NCBI RefSeq assembly: GCF_039534165.1
Contig: NZ_BAAAUX010000040.1
Coordinates: forward strand, 1-64,000
Direction: 5' to 3'
Origin: Saccharopolyspora_D taberi
GTDB lineage: Bacteria > Actinomycetota > Actinomycetes > Mycobacteriales > Pseudonocardiaceae
DNA: 64,000 nucleotides
Shown piece by piece: positions 24,373 to 32,594 of this stretch. The position numbers and the translations under genes are program-made. Below the pieces are notes generated by a model. It was not told the DNA's origin. It saw only the letters and a program-made list of their open reading frames with translations, and did not search any database. Position 1 is the first letter of the stretch, and the number at the start of each line of letters is the position of its first letter.

Positions 24373-25152
24373 TTACAGGGTCTCAGGCGGAATGCCCGCG
24401 TAGAGGTCGCGAAGCTCTTGCAGGACCTTGTGATCGTCGGGCCAGGTGGCGTCGTCCACGGAGGCGATCGGGCGAACACCGACGGCGGCGTTGGTCGCGA
24501 ACGCGGCCTCCATCCCGGTCAGGTCGGCGGGCGTGAGCGGCTCGGTGACGACCGGCTCGTCGAGCTCCTGGTTGAGCAGCGTCATCGTGATCCCGGTGAG
24601 GTATTCCGAACGCGGCCAGACGACCCTGCCGTCCCGGACGAAGCCGACGTTCGAGGTCGCCAGCTCGGAGACCGTGCCGTCCGGGTTCAGGAAGAGCACG
24701 TCGTCGAACCCCTCGCGCTGAGCGGAGCGCCGGAGCCGGAGCGGGCCGAACAGGCCGATGTGCTTCACCGCCGGCTCGTCCCGCTGGTAGACGGCGGTCC
24801 GCAGCTTCAGCGGCGACGGCGTCTTCGACGGCGCGGCGCGCGTGGTGATCAGGACCTGCGGGTCGGCGTCCGAACCGACGGTGCCCAGGTTGAACGCCGG
24901 GTCGTAGATGGTCACCCGCACGACGATCGGCTGGGGCTGGTCCTTCAGGGCGTGCCTGACGTAGTGCCGGACGCGATCGGTGTCGAGCTCCACGTCGAAG
25001 AGCCGCAGGCAGTCGCGGGTCAGCCGCCGCATGTGCAGGGACAGACCGCGCACCTGGTCGCCCTCGACGTGCATCGACGTGAAGTGGCCGTAGTTGGTCA
25101 GGGCAAGGGCTTCGATCTGCTCCAGCGTGGCGGGGACGCCGTTCAACTCCAT
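24373..25152 (-). CDS. Class IV PLP-dependent aminotransferase
   Basis: A 259-residue fold-type IV enzyme (branched-chain aminotransferase / aminodeoxychorismate lyase / D-amino-acid transaminase group). The Schiff-base lysine is in DEPAVKHIGLFG. Family motifs DDVLFLNPDGTVSELATSNV and TGITMTLLNQEL (phosphate-binding) are present. The substrate cannot be told from sequence. The ATG at 25152 begins the conserved N terminus. It lies directly upstream of the HTH-SUMF1 gene on the same strand, and the two probably form an operon. Confidence 0.85.
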   Translation of the reverse strand: MELNGVPATLEQIEALALTNYGHFTSMHVEGDQVRGLSLHMRRLTRDCLRLFDVELDTDRVRHYVRHALKDQPQPIVVRVTIYDPAFNLGTVGSDADPQVLITTRAAPSKTPSPLKLRTAVYQRDEPAVKHIGLFGPLRLRRSAQREGFDDVLFLNPDGTVSELATSNVGFVRDGRVVWPRSEYLTGITMTLLNQELDEPVVTEPLTPADLTGMEAAFATNAAVGVRPIASVDDATWPDDHKVLQELRDLYAGIPPETL

Positions 25153-25250
25153 GGCGGTCACCCTCCCACCCCGGCGGCTTGATCTTGAAGCCGCGAGCCG
25201 CCGAAGTTCGGTGAAAGTTCGGCGGCGCGAAGTGGGAACAGGCTCCTGTC

Positions 25251-25499
25251 TCAGACCTGGAGCGAAACCTCGTAGACCTCCTCCGTCGGGTGTCCGGCCC
25301 GCTCGTGGATCTTCTTGATCGCGTCCGCGCTCGGAGCCTCCGAAAGGCAGAAGACGATCCCCTCTGCCGGATCGGCCCAGGCCTGTTTGAAGTTGACGTC
25401 CTCCTCCGCCTGGATCGCGAGATCCGCACGGTGGGCTTCGTCCAACTGCTCCGGGGACAGACCGGTCATGCCGCGATGTACGTCCATGAACTGAGGCAT
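25251..25499 (-). CDS. DUF4242 small protein (SCO4226-like, nickel-binding family)
   Basis: An 82-residue ferredoxin-like-fold protein. It begins MPQFMDVHRGMTGLSPEQLD and continues AWADPAEGIVFCLSEAPSAD then AIKKIHERAGHPTEEVYEV. This closely follows the DUF4242 pattern, including the conserved His and Asp/Glu residues that bind nickel in the Streptomyces coelicolor homologue SCO4226. It ends 98 bases before the start of the aminotransferase gene, so it may head that transcript. Confidence 0.85.
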   Translation of the reverse strand: MPQFMDVHRGMTGLSPEQLDEAHRADLAIQAEEDVNFKQAWADPAEGIVFCLSEAPSADAIKKIHERAGHPTEEVYEVSLQV

Positions 25500-25617
25500 G
25501 GGTGCTCCCCTCCACGCTCTCTCCAGCGTTCCACAGCTCGTCCGTCTTCAGGCTCTTCCGGGCTTTCCTCGAACGCTCCGGTCAAAACGTGCGGCGCACA
25601 CGAGCCCGGACAAGCGA

Positions 25618-25650
25618 AGAGCCCGGCGGGAACGCTCCTCGCCGGGCTCT
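25618..25650 (-). terminator. Terminator of tRNA-Ser(UGA)
   Basis: Ten-base perfect arms (AGAGCCCGGC and complement) with a 13-base loop, 12 bases 3' of the tRNA on the minus strand. Confidence 0.7.
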
Positions 25651-25661
25651 GGTCGCAGCAG

Positions 25662-25746
25662 CGGAAGCGGCGGGATTCGAACCCGCGGTCGCTCTCGCGA
25701 CGCTCGCTTTCAAGGCGAGTGCATTCGGCCGCTCTGCCACGCTTCC
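25662..25746 (-). tRNA. tRNA-Ser (anticodon UGA)
   Basis: On the minus strand the acceptor GGAAGCG pairs with CGCTTCC. The stem CTCGC/GCGAG encloses CTTGAAA with anticodon TGA, which reads UCA and UCG. Long variable arm. CCA is not encoded. Confidence 0.95.
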
Positions 25747-25794
25747 AACGCCGCAGGGTATCGGCTCGGACCCGCCCGCAGACAGCCGGGATGC

Positions 25795-26274
25795 TCAGTC
25801 GTCGAGGCCGCGGAGGTGGTCGGTCAGCCGGTCGAAGACCTTCGCCAGGACCTCCTGCTCCTCGGGTTCGAGCTGGTCGATCATGTGCTCGCGGACGCCC
25901 GCGACGTGGGTCGGGGCCGCGTCCCGGAGCCGCTGGGCGCCTTCCTCGGTCAGGATCGCGAGCACCCCCCTGCCGTCGTTCGGGCACTCCTGCCGCCGCA
26001 CGAGGTCGGCCGCCTCCAGGCGCCGGATCTGGTGCGAGATGCGGCTTTTGGAGTGCGCGACGTCCGCTGCGAGCCTGCTCATGCGCATCCGCTGCCCGGG
26101 CTGCTCGGAGAGCCGCACCAGGATCTCGTAGTCGGCGATCGAAAGCCCGTGCGCCGACTGCAACTCCCGGTTGAGCCGGTGGTCCAGCAGGGCGCTGCCG
26201 ACGATGTAGGCGCGCCAGGCCGCCATCTCGTGGTCGTTCAGCCAGCCGGTTCGGGCTTCGGTCACGTTTGTCAC
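25795..26274 (-). CDS. MarR-family regulator
   Basis: A 159-residue winged-helix repressor. The segments LSIADYEILVRLSEQPGQRM, then RMSRLAADVAHSKSRISHQI and RRLEAADLVRRQECPNDGRG, match the MarR HTH and wing. It is divergent from a second MarR gene that leads an ABC exporter operon, with 84 bases between. That gap contains a GGTTAcc...TAACC inverted pair that may be an operator. It could control both directions. Confidence 0.87.
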   Translation of the reverse strand: MTNVTEARTGWLNDHEMAAWRAYIVGSALLDHRLNRELQSAHGLSIADYEILVRLSEQPGQRMRMSRLAADVAHSKSRISHQIRRLEAADLVRRQECPNDGRGVLAILTEEGAQRLRDAAPTHVAGVREHMIDQLEPEEQEVLAKVFDRLTDHLRGLDD

Positions 26275-26346
26275 TCGTTCAGGTTACCGGTTGGCCAATG
26301 GATCGTGCAGGAAAAAACAATTCGTCAGCTAACCGTTCCGCGCAGG

Positions 26347-26352
26347 TACGAT
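26347..26352 (+). promoter_or_regulatory. -10-like TACGAT for the MarR-ABC operon
   Basis: TACGAT ends 7 bases before the GTG start at 26359, with no Shine-Dalgarno sequence in between. This suggests a leaderless message. Confidence 0.5.
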
Positions 26353-26358
26353 TGCGGC

Positions 26359-26832
26359 GTGTCCGGCTTACTGGATCCCGATCCGCGGCGAATGCCGCTG
26401 GGTCGGCTGGTCGCGCTCACCGGTCACCGGCTGAACAGGCGCTGGCAGCAGGCCGTCGCCGAGCACACCCCGCTGAGCCGCACCGCGCTGACGGCGCTCA
26501 CCGCGCTCGCCGAGCACCACGGCCTGACCCACCGCGAGGTCGCCCAGCACTGCTGGGTCCGGCCGGCCACGCTCACCCCGGTCGTGGACGGCCTGGAGGC
26601 CGACGGGCTGCTCAGCCGCAGGCGCGACGCCAGCGACCGGCGGGCGGTCCGGCTGCACATCACCGACGCCGGCCGCGAGGCGCTGCGGCAGGCGTGGCGG
26701 GGCATCAGCTCCGAGTTCCGCGAGATCACCCCGGCGACGACCCCGGCCGAGGAGGCCGTGATCCGGCGTTACCTGCTCTCGGTCCTCAACGGACTCGACG
26801 CGAAAGAAGGTGGCAGTGGCTCCTGCGGTTGA
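26359..26832 (+). CDS. MarR-family regulator leading an ABC exporter operon
   Basis: A 157-residue winged-helix protein: LTALTALAEHHGLTHREVAQ then HCWVRPATLTPVVDGLEADG and the wing SRRRDASDRRAVRLHITDAG. The GTG at 26359 begins VSGLLDPDPRRM. Longer in-frame starts would run through the divergent MarR gene. Its last 23 bases overlap the ABC ATPase gene, indicating translational coupling. It most likely represses the exporter operon until a toxic ligand binds. Confidence 0.86.
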   Translation: MSGLLDPDPRRMPLGRLVALTGHRLNRRWQQAVAEHTPLSRTALTALTALAEHHGLTHREVAQHCWVRPATLTPVVDGLEADGLLSRRRDASDRRAVRLHITDAGREALRQAWRGISSEFREITPATTPAEEAVIRRYLLSVLNGLDAKEGGSGSCG

Positions 26833-27787
26833 AGTGGTCGACCTGGTCAAGCGGTATCCGAAGAGCCGGTCCAACGCCGTGGACGGGCTCAGCTTCGAGG
26901 TCGCCCCCGGCGAGATCTTCGGCCTGCTCGGCCCGAACGGCGCGGGCAAGACCACGACGGTGGGCATCCTCACGACCCGGGTGCTGCCCACCGGCGGCAG
27001 CGCGCGGGTCGGCGGGGTCGACGTCGCGGCCGATCCGGTCGCGGCCCGCCAGAAGGTCGCGGTGGTGCCGCAGCGCGTCAACCTCGACCGGTCGCTCAAC
27101 GCGCGCCAGAACCTCGTCTGGCACGCCTCCTACCACGGCGTCGGCCGCTCCGAGCGGCACCGGATGGCCGACGAGCTGCTGGCGCGGATGGGCCTGGCGG
27201 ACAAGGCGAAAGCCCGCGTCGACGACCTCTCCGGCGGCCAGGCGCAGCGGCTGATGATCGCCCGCGCGCTGATCCACCGGCCGGAGGTGCTGTTCCTCGA
27301 CGAGCCGTCCACCGGCCTGGACCCGCAGGCCCGGCTGTTCGTCCACGACCGGATCGAGGAGCTGCGCTCGGACGGCGTGACGGTGGTGCTGACCACGCAC
27401 GACATGGACGAGGCGGAGAAGCTGTCGGACCGGGTCGGCGTGGTCGACCACGGCAGGCTGCTGACCCTGGACACCCCGGAGGCGCTGATCCGGTCGCTGC
27501 CCGGCAGCGGCACCGTCGACGCCACGATCCGCCCCAACGGCTTCGACCCGGCCGCGCTGCCGCGCCTGTTATCCGATGTGGACGGTGTGGAGCGGGTGGA
27601 GCGGATCAGCCCCGAGGACGATCCCGAGCTGCGCCTGCGGCTCTACGTCGGGGCCGAACCCGCCGGGCTGCTCGGGCCGGTCGCGCAGGCGCTGCACGAG
27701 CGGCGGATCACCGTCAGCGACCTGTCGCTGGGGGCGCCGACGCTGGAGGACGTCTTCATCGAACTGACGGGGAGGGAACTGCGATGA
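26810..27787 (+). CDS. ABC transporter ATP-binding protein (drug-exporter type)
   Basis: A 325-residue ATPase of the DrrA/CcmA-like ABC-2 class. Walker A is LLGPNGAGKTT, the signature is DLSGGQAQRL, Walker B is VLFLDEPSTGLDP, and the switch His is in LTTHDMDE. An extra C-terminal domain of about 90 residues follows, typical of DrrA-like exporters. It overlaps the MarR gene upstream and, by ATGA, the permease gene downstream. Confidence 0.92.
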   Translation: MAVAPAVEVVDLVKRYPKSRSNAVDGLSFEVAPGEIFGLLGPNGAGKTTTVGILTTRVLPTGGSARVGGVDVAADPVAARQKVAVVPQRVNLDRSLNARQNLVWHASYHGVGRSERHRMADELLARMGLADKAKARVDDLSGGQAQRLMIARALIHRPEVLFLDEPSTGLDPQARLFVHDRIEELRSDGVTVVLTTHDMDEAEKLSDRVGVVDHGRLLTLDTPEALIRSLPGSGTVDATIRPNGFDPAALPRLLSDVDGVERVERISPEDDPELRLRLYVGAEPAGLLGPVAQALHERRITVSDLSLGAPTLEDVFIELTGRELR

Positions 27788-28554
27788 GCTCGGTCCGCGC
27801 GTTCACCGCGGTGCTCGGCCGGGACGTGTTCGTCACCGGCCGGGAACTGCCCAGCTTCCTGGCGCAGGTGCTGGTGCAGCCGGTGGCGATGCTGTTCATC
27901 TTCGGCACCGTGCTCGGCGAGCTCGGCTACACCCAGCCCGGCTACGAGCAGATCCTGCTGCCCGGCATGATCGCGCTGAACGCGTTCCTGGTGTCGCTGC
28001 AGAACACGTCCTTCCCGCTGGTGCTGGACTTCTCGTTCTCCCGCGAGATCGAGGACCGGCTGCTCGCGCCGCTGCCGATCAGCTGGGTCGCGGTGGAGAA
28101 GATGCTGTTCGGGGCGCTGCGCGGGCTGGTGGCGGCGCTGCTGATGGTGCCGATCGGGATCGTGATGCTCGGCGCGATCAGCTGGGACCTGTCCGGGCTG
28201 CCGTTCGCGATCCTGTGCATGCTGCTCGGTTCGCTGGCCGGCGCCGCGGTGGGGCTGACCATCGGCGCGGCGGTGCCGCCCCGGCGGATCAACATCATGT
28301 TCGCGGTGATCCTGGCACCGCTGATGTTCACCGGTGCGACCCAGTTCCCGCTGCCGCAGCTGGACCAGCTCCGCTGGTTCCAGGTGGTCTGCTCGTTCAA
28401 CCCGCTGACCTACCTCAGCGAGGGCATGCGCGGAGCGCTGCTGCCCGGCGTCCCGCACGTCGCGCCGTGGATCTGCGTGCTGGCGCTGGCACTGGCGACG
28501 GCGGTGTTCGGCGCGCTGGGCATCAGGTTCTTCCTCCGCCGGGCACTGGACTGA
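27784..28554 (+). CDS. ABC-2 type transporter permease
   Basis: A 256-residue membrane protein with six predicted helices. The first is near VLVQPVAMLFIFGTVLGELG and the last is WICVLALALATAVFGALGI. The conserved loop CSFNPLTYLSEGMRGALLPG marks ABC-2 permeases of drug or lipid exporters. It is translationally coupled to the ATPase. Substrate unknown, but MarR control suggests a toxic or antibiotic compound. Confidence 0.9.
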   Translation: MSSVRAFTAVLGRDVFVTGRELPSFLAQVLVQPVAMLFIFGTVLGELGYTQPGYEQILLPGMIALNAFLVSLQNTSFPLVLDFSFSREIEDRLLAPLPISWVAVEKMLFGALRGLVAALLMVPIGIVMLGAISWDLSGLPFAILCMLLGSLAGAAVGLTIGAAVPPRRINIMFAVILAPLMFTGATQFPLPQLDQLRWFQVVCSFNPLTYLSEGMRGALLPGVPHVAPWICVLALALATAVFGALGIRFFLRRALD

Positions 28555-28592
28555 TCACTTCTTCCATGCCGGCCAGCGAAGACGGCGCCGCG

Positions 28593-29750
28593 TCAGACCA
28601 GAAGATCCACCCAGACAAGATGGTGATCCGAAGCGCCGTTGAGCCGAGACAGCTCGCCCCGCGGCCAGAACACCGCCGACCGGACCGGGACCAGCGACGG
28701 CAGAACGTAGTCGACGCGCAAATTCCCGGGTGACTCGTCGGAGAAGTCCGCGGTGTCGAAGTAGGCGGGACCGCGGTGGTCGGCGTTCGCGCCGCCCTGC
28801 GTGCGCGCGGCCTCGACCGCGCCGACGCTGCCCGGCTTCGGGTCGATGACGCCCGGGGCGCGCAGCAGCTGGTCCGCCGCGCGGTCGACGCTGTCGCCGT
28901 CCTCCGGGTCGGCGTTCTGGTCACCGGCGATCACGAACGGCTCGCCCGGTTCCAGCCCGCCCGCGCGACCGGCGTCGTCGCGGAAGTAGTCGGCACCTGC
29001 GACGTAGTCGGCCCAGAAGCGGATCTCGTCGTGGTTGCGCGCCCCGTTGCGGTCCTCCGGGCCGTCGAAGCTCGGCGGCGTCGGGTGCGAGGCCAGCAGG
29101 TGCACGGTCCGGCCGCCGACCTCGACCGGCAGGTCCCAGTGCGACTTCGACGACAGCCGCAGTTGCGCCCATTCCTGCGGCGAGTACCAGTCGCCGGGCT
29201 CCGGAGTCGCCGGGTCGTCCGGCCGCAGCGCGCCGGGCATGTCGGCCCAGCGGAAGTCCTGGAACGTCCGCACCTGGCCGATCGGGTACTTCGACAGCAC
29301 GACCATCCCGTACTGGCCCGGGAATTGACCGAAGCCGAAGGCGTCGCCCGGACCGCCGGTGCGGCCGTCGTTGTCCAGGTCCATTCCCGACGGGACGCCG
29401 GTGTTGACCGGCGCGGTGTAGGCGTAGGGGTAGTCGATGGGCTCGGCGCCGTTGTGGCCGACCGCGAGGTAGTTGCGGCGGAAGGCGTCGACCGCCGCGC
29501 CGCCCGGGACGTGGTCGAACTCGTTGAGCAGCAGCACGTCCGGGCGGTTGCGCTGCACGACCTCGGCGACCGCGCGGGCCTGTTCGTCGTCCGGGGTGGA
29601 CAGGTCGGCCAGCAGCTCGCCCTCGGCGGCGCGGTTCAGCGAGGCGTTGAAAGTGGCTAACCGGACGGTGGCCGGTCCCGCGCTCGCGGGCACTGCGAGC
29701 GAAGCCGTCACGGCGGTGGCCGCGACTGCGGCGAGAACAGCGCGTTTCAT
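28593..29750 (-). CDS. Secreted endonuclease/exonuclease/phosphatase-family protein
   Basis: A 385-residue exported protein with a signal peptide (MKRAVLAAVAATAVTASLAV, cleavage after ASA). The EEP domain begins VRLATFNASLNRAAEGEL. Key elements are LLLNEFDH (metal-binding Glu), ASHPTPPSFDGP, VIAGDQNADPEDGDS and the terminal catalytic GASDHHLVWV. The ATG at 29750 has AGGA upstream and starts the signal peptide. It differs from the protein at 3022-4830: it lacks the OB domain and has an insert after the Glu motif. Probably an extracellular phosphodiesterase or nuclease. Its transcript starts after the M28 peptidase terminator. Confidence 0.86.
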   Translation of the reverse strand: MKRAVLAAVAATAVTASLAVPASAGPATVRLATFNASLNRAAEGELLADLSTPDDEQARAVAEVVQRNRPDVLLLNEFDHVPGGAAVDAFRRNYLAVGHNGAEPIDYPYAYTAPVNTGVPSGMDLDNDGRTGGPGDAFGFGQFPGQYGMVVLSKYPIGQVRTFQDFRWADMPGALRPDDPATPEPGDWYSPQEWAQLRLSSKSHWDLPVEVGGRTVHLLASHPTPPSFDGPEDRNGARNHDEIRFWADYVAGADYFRDDAGRAGGLEPGEPFVIAGDQNADPEDGDSVDRAADQLLRAPGVIDPKPGSVGAVEAARTQGGANADHRGPAYFDTADFSDESPGNLRVDYVLPSLVPVRSAVFWPRGELSRLNGASDHHLVWVDLLV

Positions 29751-29770
29751 CCGATTTCCTCCAACAGCCG

Positions 29771-29800
29771 GGGTGGCCGCGGGAGCGCCCGCGGCCACCC
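29771..29800 (-). terminator. Strong terminator of the M28 peptidase gene
   Basis: Thirteen-base perfect arms (GGGTGGCCGCGGG and complement) with a 4-base loop AGCG, 8 bases after the stop codon. Confidence 0.85.
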
Positions 29801-29808
29801 GCAACGCG

Positions 29809-31338
29809 TCAGACCCGGTTCGGCGCACAAGCGTGCGCGTGCCCGGCGTGCTCCGGCTCCGCCGTCGCCACCCGCTGCGCGGTCAGCGGGCCTTCGGCGC
29901 TGCGCAGCTGCGCGCGCTGCGCCCGCGACTGCATCCCGTTCACACCTTCGGTGCTCGCGGAGTAGCCCTCGATCACCGCGGCAGCCGCCTTCGCGTTCCG
30001 CTCCAGCGCCACCCGGTCCACGTTGGCCAGCGTGTCGCCCGGCTTGTGGTAGTTCGGGTCGAACGCGACACCCGCGGTGCCGCCCCACTTCGCGGCCTGC
30101 TCCTCGGTCTTGATCTCCTCCGCGCCGGTGAACAGGCCACCGGCCGGGATGCCCACCGCGATGAACTCGCCGTAGTCGGACCGGCCGTCGAAGTCCTTGC
30201 CCTCGGTCTCGACGCCGTTGGCGGCGAGCGCGGCGACCAGGTCCTTCTCGATCTGGCCGGAACCCTGCGGGCCCGGTCCGGCGCCGACGCCGTCGGAGTT
30301 GTCGCCGTCGTAGGCGAAGTAGCCAGCGTTCGGCGAGCCGATCATGTCGAAGTTGAGGTACAACGCGATGTCGAGCTGCTGCTCGAAGCTGAGGCTCTGC
30401 ACGTACTTCGTCGACCCGACCAGGCCGGACTCCTCGGCGCCCCAGAACCCGAACCGCACGGCGTTGTTCACGTGCGGGCTGCCGCCCATGCGCAGGGCCG
30501 TCTCCAGCATGCCTGCGCTGCCGGTGCCGTTGTCGTTGATGCCCGGCCCCTCCGGAACGCTGTCGAGGTGCGCGCCGGCCATCACGACGTTGTCCGGGCG
30601 CCCGGTCCGGGTCTGCGCGACGACGTTGCGGGTCCTGACGTTCTCCACCCGCGACTGCACGTCGAGGTGCACCTCGGCACCGGCCTGCCCGGCCAGCGCC
30701 TCGCCGACCTGCTTGGACACGCCGGCGGTGGGGATCTGGCCCGGCCCGCCGAGGGTTCCGTTGAGCGGTCCGTCGACGTTGTTGTAGACGATCGCCGCGG
30801 CGGCACCGGCCTCGGCCGCGATCCGCTGCTTGTCGCCGAAGGCGCAGGCACCGCGCTGGATCAGCACGACCTTGCCCGCGACGTCGGTGCCCTGGTAGTC
30901 GGTCGCCTCGCAACCCGGGGTCGGGTCGACCGGCAGCACCGCCAGCGGCGCCTTCAGCCCGCCCTGCGGGGTCGAGGGCGAGTACTCCAGCGCGTCGCCC
31001 TCGGTCGGCTGCCCGGCGACCGCGAGGCTGAAGGCGTCCAGGTAGTACGCCTGGTACTCGAACTCCGGCGTGGTGACGTCGAATCCGGCGTCCCGCAGCT
31101 TGCCCGCGACGTAGTCGACGCTGGCCTCGTAGCCGGGGCGCCCGGAGGCGCGGTTGCCGCCGTTCTGGTCCGCGATCCTCTGCAGCGCGATCAGGTGGCG
31201 GTTGACCGCGTCACCGCTGATCTCGTCGGCGAGGTCCCGCGGCGCCGCGGAGGCGGGCGCGACGGTCAGCGCCAGGGCCGTGCAGGCGGCGAGGAATCCG
31301 GTCACCGCACGCCCGGATGTGATGGTTCGCAAACTCAT
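29809..31338 (-). CDS. Secreted M28-family zinc aminopeptidase with PA domain
   Basis: A 509-residue exported peptidase. The signal peptide lies in VTGFLAACTALALTVAPASA. A protease-associated insert follows (KVVLIQRGACAFGDKQRIAA). The M28 zinc ligands are visible in AGAHLDSV (His), GINDNGTGSAG (bridging Asp), WGAEESGLVGS (catalytic and ligand Glu), NFDMIG (Asp) and NYHKPGDT (His). It resembles Streptomyces griseus aminopeptidase and would release N-terminal hydrophobic amino acids from peptides outside the cell. Two adjacent ATGs occur (31341, 31338). The second has the better spacing to GGGGG. A short His/Ala-rich C-terminal tail is extra. Confidence 0.9.
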   Translation of the reverse strand: MSLRTITSGRAVTGFLAACTALALTVAPASAAPRDLADEISGDAVNRHLIALQRIADQNGGNRASGRPGYEASVDYVAGKLRDAGFDVTTPEFEYQAYYLDAFSLAVAGQPTEGDALEYSPSTPQGGLKAPLAVLPVDPTPGCEATDYQGTDVAGKVVLIQRGACAFGDKQRIAAEAGAAAAIVYNNVDGPLNGTLGGPGQIPTAGVSKQVGEALAGQAGAEVHLDVQSRVENVRTRNVVAQTRTGRPDNVVMAGAHLDSVPEGPGINDNGTGSAGMLETALRMGGSPHVNNAVRFGFWGAEESGLVGSTKYVQSLSFEQQLDIALYLNFDMIGSPNAGYFAYDGDNSDGVGAGPGPQGSGQIEKDLVAALAANGVETEGKDFDGRSDYGEFIAVGIPAGGLFTGAEEIKTEEQAAKWGGTAGVAFDPNYHKPGDTLANVDRVALERNAKAAAAVIEGYSASTEGVNGMQSRAQRAQLRSAEGPLTAQRVATAEPEHAGHAHACAPNRV

Positions 31339-31455
31339 CATTTCCCCCGTTTCGGGTGAGTACGTGCCGATCAGCCTTGAGACATTCACCGGGCGAAGTC
31401 AAGACTTCACTCGCAAAGGTTAAGAACCGGGAACTCTTTCCCCTTTTTGCCGGAC

Positions 31456-31461
31456 TACGGT
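31456..31461 (+). promoter_or_regulatory. -10-like TACGGT for the quinone oxidoreductase
   Basis: TACGGT ends 8 bases before the ATG at 31469, with no Shine-Dalgarno sequence between. Candidate leaderless promoter. Confidence 0.45.
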
Positions 31462-31468
31462 CGGAACC

Positions 31469-32446
31469 ATGTACGCGATCGCGATCCGTGAGCCGGGTGA
31501 ACCGGACGTTCTGCAATGGACCGAGCAGCCCACCCCGCGTCCCGCCGCGGGCGAGGTGCTCGTCGAGGTGGCCGCGGCCGGGGTGAACCGGGCGGACCTG
31601 CTGCAACGGCAGGGCTTCTACCCGCCGCCGCAGGGGGCCAGCGAGATCCTCGGGCTGGAGTGCTCGGGAACCGTCGTCGAACTGGGAGAAGGGGTCACCG
31701 ACTTCGCCGTCGGAGACCAGGTGTGCGCCCTGCTCTCGGGTGGTGGATACGCCCAGCAGGTCGCGGTGCCCGCCGGGCAGGTCCTCCCCGTTCCGTCCGG
31801 TGTGGACCTGGTCGACGCCGCCGGGCTACCCGAAGTCGCCTGCACAGTATGGTCCAACGTCTTCGTGGAGGCAGGTCTGCGCGACGGGCAGCTGCTGCTG
31901 GTGCACGGCGGTTCCGGCGGGATCGGGACCTTCGCGATCCAGCTCGGCCGCGCCCTCGGCGCGCGGGTCGCGGCGACGGCGGGATCGGCGGACAGCCGGA
32001 AGCTGTGCGCCGACCTCGGTGCCGATCCGGTGATCAGCTACCGGGACGAGGACTTCGTGCACGTGGTCAAGCGGCTCGGCGGGGCCGACGTGATCCTCGA
32101 CAACATGGGCGCGTCGTACCTGGACCGCAACATCTCGGCGCTGGCCCCGGACGGGCACCTCGCGGTCATCGGCATGCAGGGCGGGCGCAAGGCGGAGCTG
32201 GACCTGGGCAAGCTGCTGGCCAAGCGCAACCGGATCTCCGCGCTCGGCCTGCGCGGGCGCCCGCTCGACGGGCCGCACGGGAAGGCCGCGATCGTCGCCG
32301 GGGTGCGCGAGCGGGTGTGGCCGCTGATCGAGTCCGGCGAGGTGCGGACGATCGTGCACAGCCGCGTCCCGCTGCCGGAGGCGTCGCGGGCGCACGCGAC
32401 CCTCGAGTCCGGCGGGGTGCACGGCAAGATCCTGCTGGTGAGCTGA
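31469..32446 (+). CDS. NAD(P)H-quinone oxidoreductase (PIG3-like MDR family)
   Basis: A 325-residue zinc-free medium-chain dehydrogenase/reductase. The N-terminal half (GVNRADLLQRQGFYPPPQGA, then LGLECSGTVVELGEGV) is of the PIG3 type. The nucleotide-binding motif is LLVHGGSGGIGTFAIQLGRA. The closing GKILLVS is conserved. It reduces quinones or related carbonyls with NADPH. Its neighbourhood (class V aminotransferase, then bpa) matches mycobacterial Rv3777, Rv3778c and Rv3780. It is monocistronic with a terminator. Confidence 0.9.
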   Translation: MYAIAIREPGEPDVLQWTEQPTPRPAAGEVLVEVAAAGVNRADLLQRQGFYPPPQGASEILGLECSGTVVELGEGVTDFAVGDQVCALLSGGGYAQQVAVPAGQVLPVPSGVDLVDAAGLPEVACTVWSNVFVEAGLRDGQLLLVHGGSGGIGTFAIQLGRALGARVAATAGSADSRKLCADLGADPVISYRDEDFVHVVKRLGGADVILDNMGASYLDRNISALAPDGHLAVIGMQGGRKAELDLGKLLAKRNRISALGLRGRPLDGPHGKAAIVAGVRERVWPLIESGEVRTIVHSRVPLPEASRAHATLESGGVHGKILLVS

Positions 32447-32458
32447 CTCCGGTCTTCC

Positions 32459-32485
32459 CCACCCACCCGCCGGTCAGGTGGGTGG
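32459..32485 (+). terminator. Possible terminator of the quinone oxidoreductase gene
   Basis: Nine-base arms (CCACCCACC and complement) with a 9-base loop, 12 bases after the stop. The two convergent genes are separated by 148 bases. Confidence 0.6.
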
Positions 32486-32594
32486 GTGGCTGGGGATGAC
32501 CTCGGATGGCTGGGGATGGTTCAAGGGGGCCTGTGCACAACTGGTTGATCTTGAAACCCAGCTCCCGGCTCCCCGACCCCCGCGGAGCAGCCCC

